Below, piece by piece: positions 44,467 to 54,096 of a stretch of 64,000 nucleotides of DNA. The number at the start of each line of letters is the position of its first letter. Position 1 is the stretch's first letter. The position numbers and the translations under genes were made by a program. The notes beneath the pieces are model-generated. The model ran no database searches, was not told where the DNA came from, and worked only from the letters and a program-made list of their open reading frames with translations. The DNA is from SW10 sp965657795 (GTDB lineage: Bacteria; Verrucomicrobiota; Verrucomicrobiia; Verrucomicrobiales; Akkermansiaceae): NCBI GenBank assembly GCA_965657795.1, contig CBFHQJ010000003.1, positions 68,243 through 132,242 of the forward strand. The letters run 5' to 3'.

Positions 44467-46875
44467 CTATTCAGCGCCGAGATTCAGCTTAGGCTTCCAG
44501 TTTGGAAACGCTGAAGCGAGCTTGGCCTGGAATTCAGAAGCAAGAGTCGGATTTCCGTCATTTTTGGTCGCCAGATGGGCGCCATGAAGGGCGCGGGGCT
44601 GCAGAAGGGGATCGTCCGGAACCATTGGGATGGCTGTGCGAAACTCTTGGAGGGCCTCCTGCCAACGACCTTGGAGCAAGGCGACTTCGCCGCTAACAAT
44701 GTGGAGGGCTGGGACATGGGCGCCGGGGGCATTGATGGCAAGGCCTTTGGCTGCAGCTTCCAGTGATTGTGGGTAGAGCTTGAGGCCTAGACGGGCTTCC
44801 GCAAGGTCGAGATAAGCATCCGCTTGCCAGCGGTTGTCTTGTTCTTGCTTGAGTAAAAGAAGGCTCGTTTTCTGGGCTCCGGCGAAGCGGCCAGACCGGT
44901 TTTGAGCCTTGGCTAAAATGCGCCAAACTCCGATGTCGGTCCTCCCGGGTGCCTCCGGATTCACGGCTCTCTCGAGGTAGTTGGCCGCCTCTTCGACCTG
45001 ACCATCGTGAAACATTTGAACGCCGAGCCATGATAGCATGTTTTGTGGAACAGTTTTGGCCGGGGCCTGATCGTAAACTTCCTGGAGAGCGGTATGGAGG
45101 GCGATCTTATCGCGTAAGTTAAAGGAGCTCAAAATGAGAAGGTCGCCGACTGGTTGACTGTAAAACTCAGGGACAAGATCTCTTGCCTTACGAAGATAAG
45201 GGGGGGCTTCGCTATATTTGCCAAGCTTGTAGAATCCCCAGCCAATCCAGTAGTTGGCATTGGCGGTGGTGTCGACGGGGAGATCCTGAAATTCGCCCAG
45301 GATCCTACGATAGCGAGCTATCATGCTTTCGTATTTCTTTTCCTGTCGAAGAACACGGGCACTTCCCTGCAGTGCGAAAGCAGTCTGATTCGGTGCAGGG
45401 TTGAGGGCGAGAGCCTGCTCAAAGTCTTTGAGAGCCGAGGTGTAATCTCCAAGAGAAAGGTGGGCTTCGGCTCGTTTGTTGTGGATCTCGGCAGCGCGGG
45501 GATCATCCGGGAATTCAGCAAGAAACCGGGCAAAGCTTCTGCTGGCTCCGTCGTACTGCCCCGATTCGCTCAGGCACCATCCGTGCTTATAGAGCAGCTC
45601 GCGCTGCATGTCCTGCTCCAAGACGGTTCGATCAATCTTGTTAAAAATTACGGCGGCATCTTCCAATGCCTTACGATTATAAAGAGTTTCGGCTTTGAAA
45701 AAGCGACCGCAATGAAGGTATTTGTGCCCCGGATATTTACGGGCGTAGAGTTCGAAAAAGATGTCGACCCGCTCGGCGAGAGCCGGGTTTTTGAGATAGT
45801 AGTCGCATTTGAGGCATTGGAATGAGGCTTCAAATGCCTTATGGCTTTTCGGAAGAGCTCGGTCAACTCGGCGGTAGCAGGCTCTGGCATTGAGGTAGTT
45901 CTGCTTGATAAGGTAGGCGAGGCCTGCTCGCTCACAACGGCGCGCCTCGACCTTGCCTGATGCCCCGAAGTCACCCTTTTCATAGAGATTGATGACGGTG
46001 TCCCATTCCTTTTTCTTGGAATAGAGCCCCATGAGCGAGGTTTGCGCGCGGGCCTTGTTTGTGGCAAGATGCCGACGTTGATCGGGAGTGATGGACGGGT
46101 CGTTGACGGACATGTTCAAGACCGTTTTCAGGTGGGAATCCTGCGCGTCTTCCAGACCGAGTTCGGCCGACGCCAGGCCGGTGTAAAAGACAGCTTGGGA
46201 ATGATACTGGCCGCGTTGTTCCGAGACGACCAGTGGCTTAAGCAAGCGGATGGTGGTCTCAAAGTCGTCCCTTTCGAAGTATTGGTAGGCGAGCATGAAG
46301 CTGGCCCAGTCCTTGTGAGGGTGTTTATCTGTGTCGATGATGCGGCGCAGAGCCACCGTGACTTCGGCTTGCCGGTCCAGTTTCAAGAGGCATTCCACTT
46401 GCTTGGTCAGCGAGCTATGGCGGAGATTCTGATCGGGAAGGTTCTGTGACGCGATGCCGAAGTATTTGGCAGCTTCTTCCCAGTTTTCTTCCACAAAAGC
46501 AAGGTAAGCCATTTGTCGCGAGCCCTGTCCCACGTAGGGCCCTCTGCGATGTCTTTCGATGAGGAAGCGGTAGGTGTTTTTAGCTTCCTCAATTTGGCCC
46601 AAGGTTTGGCGGGCGTATCCAAGATGGAACCGGGCGGCTGACTCGTTTTTGGAGCCGGAGTGGGCTTCAAGGTAATTGGTATAGAGTCCAATCACGTAGG
46701 TCATGTAACGCCCTTTTTGGAGATTGTCCGATTGTCTCATTCCGGCGGCGTAGTATCGCTCGGCTTCCTGAAATGCGCGCTCTTCTTCCGTGATTTGTGC
46801 AATAGCAGGTGAGAAGAGAAACAGGTTGAAAATCAGTGCGACGAAAGTTTGCCGAATCGGGTGGGGGATGGCCAT
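44467..46875 (-). CDS. Exported TPR protein
   Basis: The protein has about 802 residues from the ATG at 46875, which opens a signal peptide (MAIPHPIRQTFVALIFNLFLFSPAIA). At least ten tetratricopeptide repeats cover nearly the whole chain (for example FHLGYARQTLGQIEEAKNTY, AHLSLGDYTSALKDFEQAL and VPEFYSQPVGDLLIL). The repeat architecture resembles the BamD/YbgF-type secreted TPR proteins. A scaffold role in the periplasm is likely. It is convergent with the antiporter gene. Confidence 0.8.
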   Translation of the reverse strand: MAIPHPIRQTFVALIFNLFLFSPAIAQITEEERAFQEAERYYAAGMRQSDNLQKGRYMTYVIGLYTNYLEAHSGSKNESAARFHLGYARQTLGQIEEAKNTYRFLIERHRRGPYVGQGSRQMAYLAFVEENWEEAAKYFGIASQNLPDQNLRHSSLTKQVECLLKLDRQAEVTVALRRIIDTDKHPHKDWASFMLAYQYFERDDFETTIRLLKPLVVSEQRGQYHSQAVFYTGLASAELGLEDAQDSHLKTVLNMSVNDPSITPDQRRHLATNKARAQTSLMGLYSKKKEWDTVINLYEKGDFGASGKVEARRCERAGLAYLIKQNYLNARACYRRVDRALPKSHKAFEASFQCLKCDYYLKNPALAERVDIFFELYARKYPGHKYLHCGRFFKAETLYNRKALEDAAVIFNKIDRTVLEQDMQRELLYKHGWCLSESGQYDGASRSFARFLAEFPDDPRAAEIHNKRAEAHLSLGDYTSALKDFEQALALNPAPNQTAFALQGSARVLRQEKKYESMIARYRRILGEFQDLPVDTTANANYWIGWGFYKLGKYSEAPPYLRKARDLVPEFYSQPVGDLLILSSFNLRDKIALHTALQEVYDQAPAKTVPQNMLSWLGVQMFHDGQVEEAANYLERAVNPEAPGRTDIGVWRILAKAQNRSGRFAGAQKTSLLLLKQEQDNRWQADAYLDLAEARLGLKLYPQSLEAAAKGLAINAPGAHVPALHIVSGEVALLQGRWQEALQEFRTAIPMVPDDPLLQPRALHGAHLATKNDGNPTLASEFQAKLASAFPNWKPKLNLGAE

Positions 46876-47003
46876 GGCGTGATGTTGTTGTTGCGAGATG
46901 GTCGCTCGCGGAACAAGAGTCTCACGATCGGATGGAAAGATCAACCTCAGGAAGGTCGGGAGTTGGCTTGTCCTGTATGGCCTTGGCCGCTATTTACCGG
47001 CGC

Positions 47004-47306
47004 ATGGAACATCATGTCTACTTTTGGTTGAACGAAGACCGTAAGAATGAGAGCGATCGCGCGATTTTCGAGAAGGGCATTGCAGCTCTTCTGAAGTCTC
47101 CCAATGTGGCCTCGTCACATTGGGGAAAGCCCGCTGCAACTGCGGACCGACCAGTGACCGATCATTCATTTGATTACGCGATTTCGGTGAAATTTGACTC
47201 GATGGAGAGTCATGACCGCTATCAGGAAGGGGATCCCATCCATGACGAATTCATCTCCGGATTTAAAGAGTGGTGGGCCAAGGTTCTTGTCATGGACCTT
47301 GCCTAG
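47004..47306 (+). CDS. Dabb-family (stress-responsive A/B barrel) protein
   Basis: The protein has 100 residues from the ATG at 47004; upstream codons overlap the promoter region of the TPR gene. The Dabb pattern is complete: MEHHVYFWLNEDRKNE, FEKGIAALLKSPNVASSHWG, FDYAISVKFDSMESHDRYQ, then HDEFISGF. The family forms dimeric ferredoxin-like alpha/beta barrels with varied or unknown roles. Confidence 0.88.
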   Translation: MEHHVYFWLNEDRKNESDRAIFEKGIAALLKSPNVASSHWGKPAATADRPVTDHSFDYAISVKFDSMESHDRYQEGDPIHDEFISGFKEWWAKVLVMDLA

Positions 47307-47520
47307 AAACGAGAATCTCGCTTTGGGACTCCGTGAAAATAAATGAGGGCAAAGGATTCGGACCTTTACCCTCACTTGGATTAACTGCGTGATCGCATCG
47401 CTTTATACGTTGCGACCACTTGCAAGATAGAATGCGCAGCAATCGAGGCAAGGGGAAAGTTGTCTTTCACTTGAATATTTTTCCCGGGGTTTTCGTATCA
47501 GGTTTTACCCCCTTCACTTA
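47307..47520. other. Intergenic stretch with an imperfect hairpin
   Basis: A stem at 47344-47374 (TGAGGGCAAAGG / CCTTTACCCTCA, one mismatch) has no T run after it, so termination is possible but weakly supported. No gene or RNA is visible. Confidence 0.4.
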
Positions 47521-48153
47521 ATGCGCTTTTTCATTCCGTTCTTTCTGATTGTTTCCGTTTCTTTTTCGTCTCTTCAAGCAGCCCCGGCTCTGAAGCTTGA
47601 TCAGATGGGGAAGGCGATGGGAGGCTGGAAGGACAAGGGAGGGAGGGCCGCCCGCTTTGAGGTTTCCGGTTCGAAATACCGTTGCTGGAAACCTGAGCGC
47701 ACTCCAACACCAACCGGAGGGATCTTTGTCTCGTTAAGAATCGATCACTTGCGAGGGCTGCTTGCTTCGGATGACCATGCCAGCCTGGAGGTGACTTTTG
47801 ACGTCGAGGGGAATGTAGTTTCGGCGAGGAGCTCGATCGCTCTTCAAGGGCGGCGGGTGACCAGTGACTTGGTTGAAGGGACCGGCAAAATGGGGGCTCG
47901 ATTTGTGGGGATGGATCTCGCAGCCAAGGTGGGGACGGAAATGATCTCCGGTCTCTCGGCCAAGGTGCTTCGTGAAAATATTAAGGAACCGGGCCGTGTT
48001 TCATTCCCTGCGGTCCTACAACATCAGTATAATCTTTTGTGTTTGGCGGTTTCGGTTCCAAAAGAGAATGAAGAGGCGGTTGAGGTGCCGCCGGTTGCAG
48101 GTGAAAATCAGCGTAAAGTGGTCTCTTTGAAGATTGACCCCGCCCATAAGTAA
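47521..48153 (+). CDS. Small exported protein, paralogue of the 19350 gene
   Basis: The protein has 210 residues with a signal peptide (MRFFIPFFLIVSVSFSSLQA). It shares layout and phrases with the 19350-19955 protein: an opening Leu/Gly-Trp helix (LDQMGKAMGGWKDKGG), TPTGGIFVSLRIDH and a closing LQHQYNLLCL. It has an extra Glu/Val-rich tail. No function is known. This copy is alone, 28 kb away from the TonB cluster, and ahead of the respiratory cluster. Confidence 0.8.
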   Translation: MRFFIPFFLIVSVSFSSLQAAPALKLDQMGKAMGGWKDKGGRAARFEVSGSKYRCWKPERTPTPTGGIFVSLRIDHLRGLLASDDHASLEVTFDVEGNVVSARSSIALQGRRVTSDLVEGTGKMGARFVGMDLAAKVGTEMISGLSAKVLRENIKEPGRVSFPAVLQHQYNLLCLAVSVPKENEEAVEVPPVAGENQRKVVSLKIDPAHK

Positions 48154-48251
48154 CCTTTGCTCGTTTTGCGGACGGGGGAGGCTGAAGAATCGGGAGATAT
48201 TTAAAAGGGGCTTGAAAATTTAAAGTGCTCATAAATAGCGAGTTAAAGAGC

Positions 48252-48293
48252 TTGTGAAATTTTTCACAAATTCCCCTTGTGAAACAATTCACC
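48252..48293. promoter_or_regulatory. Two CRP/FNR-type palindromes, 25 bp apart, before the respiratory operon
   Basis: Site 1 (48252-48269) is TTGTGAAATTTTTCACAA, a TGTGA-N6-TCACA palindrome. Site 2 (48277-48293) is TTGTGAAACAATTCACC, with the second half-site one base weaker. The two GTGAA elements are exactly 25 bp apart, close to the helical spacing of tandem activator sites. They end 23 nt before the actA start, so site 2 may overlap the promoter. Control by a CRP/FNR-family regulator is inferred from the motif. Confidence 0.65.
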
Positions 48294-48315
48294 TGCTCAT
48301 AAGACTCCGCCAGCG

Positions 48316-49077
48316 ATGGCAAACTTTTTTCCCCGTTGGACAAACTTATTGCCGCTGAAAATTGCGGTTTGTCTTGGTGCTTTAGGAGCCGGCGTAGTTG
48401 CCGGAATCACCTATTATGCAACGCCCAAGGCGCAAAGAGTCGGCTACCAACCCACTCAACCCATTCACTTTGATCACAATCTCCATGTGAGTCAGCTCGG
48501 TCTGGATTGCCGTTATTGCCACAGTTTTGTTGAGCATTCCGGTCATGCGAACGTTCCTTCAGCTAATACTTGTTGGAACTGTCACCAGCACGTCAAGAAA
48601 GGGTCACCCAAGCTTGCTGCGCTTCGTGCAGCCATGGGAGTTGATGAGTTTCACAGCCCGATTATGGATGCTAACGGGAATCCAGTCGACGGAAAGCCCA
48701 TCGAGTGGGTTCGTGTTCACAAGGCTCCTGATTACGTCTATTTCAACCACTCCGCTCACCTTAATCGCGGAATCTCCTGCGTGAGTTGTCACGGAGAGGT
48801 CAACAAGATGGAGAAGGTTTATCATGCCGAGAGTCACTCCATGGGGTGGTGTCTCGAGTGCCACCGCGCTCCTGAGAAGCATCTCCGCCCACTTGAGGAG
48901 GTCTTCAACCTCAACTACGACCCGAAGATTTATCTGCAAGACAACGAAGTCATCGATACCGAAGGCTTAATCGTTGGCGAAGGAGAGCGAATCGAAGAAC
49001 CCGAAGATTTTGGAAAATTCCTCCGCCTTCACTGGGGAGTTCAACCCAAGGAGTCCTGTGCGACTTGTCACCGTTAA
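48316..49077 (+). CDS. actA: Alternative complex III subunit ActA, pentahaem cytochrome c
   Basis: The protein has 253 residues. An uncleaved N-terminal helix (about 15-35, IAVCLGALGAGVVAGITYYA) is followed by five haem motifs: CRYCH, CWNCH, CVSCH, CLECH and CATCH. This count and length match ActA of Rhodothermus and Flavobacterium. ActA carries electrons on the periplasmic side of the quinol:cytochrome c oxidoreductase. It is the first gene of the cluster. Confidence 0.93.
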   Translation: MANFFPRWTNLLPLKIAVCLGALGAGVVAGITYYATPKAQRVGYQPTQPIHFDHNLHVSQLGLDCRYCHSFVEHSGHANVPSANTCWNCHQHVKKGSPKLAALRAAMGVDEFHSPIMDANGNPVDGKPIEWVRVHKAPDYVYFNHSAHLNRGISCVSCHGEVNKMEKVYHAESHSMGWCLECHRAPEKHLRPLEEVFNLNYDPKIYLQDNEVIDTEGLIVGEGERIEEPEDFGKFLRLHWGVQPKESCATCHR

Positions 49078-49092
49078 TTTTACCTGCCCGAG

Positions 49093-52000
49093 ATGAGCAA
49101 ACGCGTCTGGAACCCACCTGTCACTCCGAACAAAGGAGATACCACCACCGCCTGGCGTAGTGTCGGCGAGAAGGAAGGCACCGAGAATTTTCGTAATCTT
49201 CTTGATCGTGAATTCCCGCAAGGGGACACGCTTGATGAGGAGGAGCAGAAGGTCTCTCGCCGAAACTTCACCAAACTTATGGGAGCTTCGAGTGCTCTCG
49301 CGGGAATTGGTTTGGTCTCCTGTCGTCGTCCGGAATCTTACATTGTGCCCTACAAGAAGGCTCCCGAGTGGATCATTCCCGGCACACCTCTTTTTTACGC
49401 AAGCACACGACCAACTGCTGCAGGGGCAATTCCCTTGGTGGTAACGACTTATGAAGGTCGTCCGACCAAGTTGGAGCCCAATCACGATCATCCGGATACT
49501 TCCGGAACCTGCGCTCAAACCCAGGCTTCGGTTCTCGATCTCTACTCGCCATCACGTTCTCGTAAGATCCTGAAAGGCGGCAAGGAGGCGACCAAGAGCG
49601 AACTCAAGTCAGCTTTGCAGGGACTTGAACTCGGTAAGACCGCTTTGGTCTTCGGCAACGACGACTCGCCGACCCGCAACCGCCTTGCCAAAGGTCTGGC
49701 AGGGAAGGGTGCCACCTTGATTTCCTATGAAGCCACCGCTGGCGAGCCTCTCGCTTCCGGAACTTCCCATGTCGTTGATTTTGAAAAGGCGAAACGAATC
49801 CTCTCTTTGGATTGCGATTTTCTCGGCACCGATCCAATCGGAAACTCCAAGGCCTTCTCCAGGAAGCGTCAGGGAGGAAATGAGAATTACGATCAAAAAG
49901 ACGATGTCGATGCTGGCCAGATGAACCGCCTTTATCAGGTTGAGACTCAATTTAGTCTCACCGGTGGCATGTCGGACCATCGCCTTCGCGTCGCTCCAAG
50001 CCGCGTCGCGATCGTGGCTGGTGCCATTGCTGCCGCTCTGAAAGTTGGTAGCTTCAAGGCCAAGGATGCTGATAAAGAGGCACTGTTCCCGGGAGCTGAG
50101 GATGCTGCTGGTGAATTTGACAAGTGGGTCACACAGTGCGCCAACGATCTCGAAACAGCTGGGGCGGACGCTCTGGTTCTTGCCGGGTCCCGTCAGAGTA
50201 AAGAGGTTAAGCAGCTTGCTGCAGCGATGAATGCCAAGCTTAATTCTTCGGCAGTTCGCGCAGTAAAAACTGACTTGGGCCAGTATGGCACTCTTGCTCA
50301 ACTAACGGAGAAGCTCGAAGGCGGCACGGTTGAAAACGTCATCTTCCTCACTCCTTCCAATCCAGTTTTCGATGCCGATGGCTTCGCTGAAGTGCTCGGC
50401 AAGGCAAAGGCTTCCGTTCATTGGGGCCTCCGCACTGATGCGACGGCTTGGGCCTGCGACTGGCACATTCCTGCTGCGCACTACCTTGAGAGTTGGGGGG
50501 ATGCCCGCACCGAGACCGGCGTTCTTTCGCTGATCCAGCCGATGATCCTCCCTCTTTATGGTGGGCTCTCCGAGCTGGATCTCCTGCACCTGATCGGTGG
50601 GGGAGACCTGCCCAATGGCGAATTTTTCCCGGCAATGGGTGAGGTCAAAACGACTTTGGCTGAAATTACCGGTAAGTCGGACGATGAAACCTGGAGAAAT
50701 GCTCTCACCAATGGGTTTGTCGAAGGAACCTCTTATGAGGCCGGAGAACTCAACGCCTCTGCTCCGGAAGGCGGGCTCGATTCTGATGCTCCCTCACCAG
50801 ACGGCCTCGAAGTGGTTTTTGCGACTGATGCATCCGTTCTTGACGGACGCTTTATCGATAATGCCTGGCTTCAAGAGTCACCCGACCCGGTTACCAAGTT
50901 AACCTGGGACAACGCAGCTCAAGTTTCTCCCGTGACCGCAAAGGCACTCGGGATTTATGACAAAGTCATTGCTTTGGAACCTAAAACCCCGCTGATGCGT
51001 ATTGGCACCGAGGTCAAGGTTTCAAAACGATACGAGACGGGGGAAGGTGAGGGCAATCACTCGCCGATGATCGAACTTACCGTCAATAAGCGGAAGATTC
51101 GCGTGCCGGTTGTCATTGCTTACGGGCACGCTGACAACGCCATTACTCTTCCTGTCGGATATGGTCAGGCGGCTGATGATGGTCGAGATGGCGCGGTCGA
51201 GTTTGACCAGTCCAAGCCTGTGGTGGGTCATGTTGGTCTCAACACCGGTTTCAATGCTTACGCACTTCGGACCGCTGACACGCCTTACTTTGCGCCCGGC
51301 GGCGTGGTGAAGACAACTGAGGATAAGTATCCGGTTGCTCTCACCCAGGAACACAACTCAATGTATGGTCGCGCGCTTGCTCGTGAGGTCTCCACTGACA
51401 CCCTTGAAGGGAAAGGTGACTTCAAGAAGCAGATGGCGAACGTCAAGAAGCAGGGAATGGATTCCCACGCTCCTGACAACATCTCACTTTACAAACCCGA
51501 AGGCAGCGAGACTTGGTCCAAGACCGAACTTGCCGCCAAGACTCACCTTGCTGATGAAATTCACCAGTGGGGGATGGCCATCGACCTTAACACCTGCACC
51601 GGATGTAATGCTTGCCTCGTTGCCTGCCAGGCCGAGAACAACATTCCCGTTGTCGGCAAAACCCAGGTTGCCATGGGCCGCGAGATGCACTGGATCCGCA
51701 TGGATCGCTACTTTGCCTCCCAAGAGCACCCGGTCGAGCACGGTCACGTCAATCATTCCAAGGAGAATCCCGAGTGGGTCACCCAGAACCCCGAGTCGAT
51801 TCCCCAGCCTGTCGCTTGCGTGCAGTGCGAGATGGCTCCTTGCGAAACCGTTTGCCCGGTGAATGCCACTGTTCACACCGAAGAAGGTTTGAACTCAATG
51901 GCTTACAATCGTTGTATCGGGACCCGTTATTGCGCCAACAACTGCCCTTACAAGGCACGTCGCTTCAACTTTTTCGACTACAACAAGCGCAACCCGCTCA

Positions 52001-52536
52001 TTAAAGGCAACCTTTACAAGGGGCCATTCGGTGAAAAGCAGGTTGGTGAGGCTCCTTCAAAACAACGCAACCCGAACGTCACCGTTCGTATGCGTGGTGT
52101 CATGGAGAAGTGCACCTACTGTGTGCAGCGCCTTGAGTCCGCCAAAATCAAGCAGAAGCAGCAGCAGAAAGTGAACAAATACGCCGCTGGCAAGAAGTCA
52201 CACGAAGTTGCCGTGAACCGCACCAAGGATCTCCGGGTCAAGACTGACAGCGTCAAGACCGCTTGTCAGGACGCTTGCCCGACCAATGCCATTTCCTTTG
52301 GAAACCTCCTCGATAACAGCTCCAAGGTCGTCCGCGCCAAAGGAAACGTTCTTGATTCGGTCAAAATCATCCAGGGAGCTGATTACAAGGAAGTTCAGGG
52401 CAGCAAGCGAAACTACGATCTGCTCCAGTATATCAATACCCGTCCGCGTACGAGCTACCTCGCCCGTGTTAAGAATCCGAATCCTCTGATGCCCGATGCG
52501 AAATTCCTCGGTCAGGCAACGATCAACATTCACTAA
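49093..52536 (+). CDS. actB: Alternative complex III subunit ActB (molybdopterin-oxidoreductase-like plus iron-sulfur part)
   Basis: The protein has 1147 residues. A twin-arginine segment (SRRNFTKLMGASSALAGIG, about 54-72) leads to LVSC, a possible lipid anchor. A long molybdopterin-oxidoreductase-like region follows (about 100-820). As in other ActB proteins it is not expected to bind the cofactor. The C-terminal ferredoxin-like part has the cluster motifs CTGCNACLVAC, CVQCEMAPCETVC, CIGTRYCANNC, and CTYC with CQDAC, enough for four clusters. ActB forms the periplasmic face of the complex. Confidence 0.93.
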   Translation: MSKRVWNPPVTPNKGDTTTAWRSVGEKEGTENFRNLLDREFPQGDTLDEEEQKVSRRNFTKLMGASSALAGIGLVSCRRPESYIVPYKKAPEWIIPGTPLFYASTRPTAAGAIPLVVTTYEGRPTKLEPNHDHPDTSGTCAQTQASVLDLYSPSRSRKILKGGKEATKSELKSALQGLELGKTALVFGNDDSPTRNRLAKGLAGKGATLISYEATAGEPLASGTSHVVDFEKAKRILSLDCDFLGTDPIGNSKAFSRKRQGGNENYDQKDDVDAGQMNRLYQVETQFSLTGGMSDHRLRVAPSRVAIVAGAIAAALKVGSFKAKDADKEALFPGAEDAAGEFDKWVTQCANDLETAGADALVLAGSRQSKEVKQLAAAMNAKLNSSAVRAVKTDLGQYGTLAQLTEKLEGGTVENVIFLTPSNPVFDADGFAEVLGKAKASVHWGLRTDATAWACDWHIPAAHYLESWGDARTETGVLSLIQPMILPLYGGLSELDLLHLIGGGDLPNGEFFPAMGEVKTTLAEITGKSDDETWRNALTNGFVEGTSYEAGELNASAPEGGLDSDAPSPDGLEVVFATDASVLDGRFIDNAWLQESPDPVTKLTWDNAAQVSPVTAKALGIYDKVIALEPKTPLMRIGTEVKVSKRYETGEGEGNHSPMIELTVNKRKIRVPVVIAYGHADNAITLPVGYGQAADDGRDGAVEFDQSKPVVGHVGLNTGFNAYALRTADTPYFAPGGVVKTTEDKYPVALTQEHNSMYGRALAREVSTDTLEGKGDFKKQMANVKKQGMDSHAPDNISLYKPEGSETWSKTELAAKTHLADEIHQWGMAIDLNTCTGCNACLVACQAENNIPVVGKTQVAMGREMHWIRMDRYFASQEHPVEHGHVNHSKENPEWVTQNPESIPQPVACVQCEMAPCETVCPVNATVHTEEGLNSMAYNRCIGTRYCANNCPYKARRFNFFDYNKRNPLIKGNLYKGPFGEKQVGEAPSKQRNPNVTVRMRGVMEKCTYCVQRLESAKIKQKQQQKVNKYAAGKKSHEVAVNRTKDLRVKTDSVKTACQDACPTNAISFGNLLDNSSKVVRAKGNVLDSVKIIQGADYKEVQGSKRNYDLLQYINTRPRTSYLARVKNPNPLMPDAKFLGQATINIH

Positions 52537-52566
52537 TCTGAGAATCCTTTCCAACGACTGAAACCC

Positions 52567-54096
52567 ATGGCCGAAGCGACCACACAGTCTGAGAACAACA
52601 CGAACGGGATTAAAATTCCCGTCCTCGAGCGCGAGGAGTTGATTCTCAATAAACGTTCCTACCACTGGATCACCGAGCGGATCTGCGGCGTTGTCGAAGG
52701 CCGGCAGCCTTTCCTTTGGTGGATCCTTTTCATCCCATCAGCCCTCATCGCCCTTGTTGGTGTTGTGGGCGGTTTGACTTACCTCGTTTCGACCGGTGTC
52801 GGAGTTTGGGGGAACACGAACCGTGTTATGTGGGGATGGCCCATCGTGAACTTCGTTTTCTGGATTGGTATCGGACACGCCGGAACCCTGATTTCCGCGA
52901 TTCTTTTCCTGACCCGTCAAAACTGGCGAACCTCTATTAACCGGGCGGCCGAGGCGATGACGATCTTTGCGGTGATGTGCGCGGGTATCTTCCCGGCCTT
53001 CCACGTCGGACGTGTTTGGATGGCTTGGTTCCTTGCTCCCATCCCTAACTCCAACGCGATCTGGCAAAACTTCAAGTCTCCACTTCTATGGGACGTTTTC
53101 GCGGTTTCGACTTACTTCACTGTTTCCTTGATTTTCTGGTTCCTCGGCATGGTTCCCGATCTCGCGACCATTCGCGATCGCTGCAAGCCCGGCATCCGGA
53201 AGTTCATGTATGGCATTTTCTCCCTCGGATGGCGTGGCGGTAATCGTCAATGGAGCCACTACGAGATGGCTTACCTTCTTCTGGCAGCCCTTTCGACGCC
53301 GCTCGTGCTTTCGGTGCACTCGGTCGTTTCGTTTGACTTCGCGACTTCGGTGGTTCCTGGATGGCACACCACTATCTTCCCACCCTACTTTGTGGCAGGG
53401 GCTATCTTCGGTGGTTTCGCCATGGTGCTGACCATCATGATTCCCGCGCGGGCTCTCTACGGTCTGCACGACATGATCACGATGAAGCACATCGACAACA
53501 TGGCCAAGATTATCCTCCTGACGGGAACGATCGTGGGTTATGCCTATCTGATGGAGCTCTTCATTGCCTTCTACTCGGGCGCCAAGTATGAGGGCGCCGC
53601 CTTCCTGTTCCGGATCGATGGACCCTACTGGTGGGCTTACTACTGCATGATGGGGTGCAACGTTCTTTCTCCGCAGGTCTTTTGGTTCAAAAAGTGCCGC
53701 GAAAACCTCTGGGTCGTGATGGCTGTCGCGATGTGCGTGAACATCGGAATGTGGTTTGAGCGTTTTGTGATCATTGTTACCACGCTGGCCCGGATGTGGC
53801 TGCCAGGTGATTGGAAGACCTACAGTCCAAGCGGCGTCGACGTTCTCACCTTTGTCGGAACGATCGGAATGTTCTTGGCGCTCTTCCTCCTCTTCCTCCG
53901 CTTCCTTCCTTGTATCAACATTGCCGAGGTAAAATGGACACTCAAAGAGAGCGATGCTCACGACGAAGACAAGAAGGCTCATCCCGATGACGGCATCGAG
54001 TTGATTCCAGCCTACCAATACGAATTGCACGAAAATCCTGAAGGCGCCGCCAAGGAAGCCGGGATTGAAATCGAAAAATCAACCGCCGAGAGCTAA
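52567..54096 (+). CDS. actC: Alternative complex III subunit ActC (NrfD-like)
   Basis: The protein has 509 residues with about ten membrane helices. The NrfD-family opening is REELILNKRSYHWITERICG. Quinol-site-region phrases include WMAWFLAPIPNSNAIWQNF and HSVVSFDFATSVVPGWHTTIFPPYFVAGAIF. It forms one of the two homologous membrane units of the complex, where quinol is oxidised. The acidic C-terminal tail (KESDAHDEDKKAHPDDG) is soluble. The stop is adjacent to the actD start. Confidence 0.93.
   Translation: MAEATTQSENNTNGIKIPVLEREELILNKRSYHWITERICGVVEGRQPFLWWILFIPSALIALVGVVGGLTYLVSTGVGVWGNTNRVMWGWPIVNFVFWIGIGHAGTLISAILFLTRQNWRTSINRAAEAMTIFAVMCAGIFPAFHVGRVWMAWFLAPIPNSNAIWQNFKSPLLWDVFAVSTYFTVSLIFWFLGMVPDLATIRDRCKPGIRKFMYGIFSLGWRGGNRQWSHYEMAYLLLAALSTPLVLSVHSVVSFDFATSVVPGWHTTIFPPYFVAGAIFGGFAMVLTIMIPARALYGLHDMITMKHIDNMAKIILLTGTIVGYAYLMELFIAFYSGAKYEGAAFLFRIDGPYWWAYYCMMGCNVLSPQVFWFKKCRENLWVVMAVAMCVNIGMWFERFVIIVTTLARMWLPGDWKTYSPSGVDVLTFVGTIGMFLALFLLFLRFLPCINIAEVKWTLKESDAHDEDKKAHPDDGIELIPAYQYELHENPEGAAKEAGIEIEKSTAES

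Noticed and set aside
45154..45825. Open frame of 223 codons on the plus strand
   Set aside because: It is wholly antisense to the TPR gene, which has a signal peptide and clear repeats. The plus-strand translation has no recognisable domain.
47344..47374. Hairpin read as a Rho-independent terminator
   Set aside because: The stem is imperfect and no T run follows on either strand; kept only as a remark in the intergenic entry.
53086..54030. Open frame of 314 codons on the minus strand
   Set aside because: It is antisense to actC. The translation is rich in His, Glu and Arg with no hydrophobic core, as expected of the complement of a membrane-protein gene.
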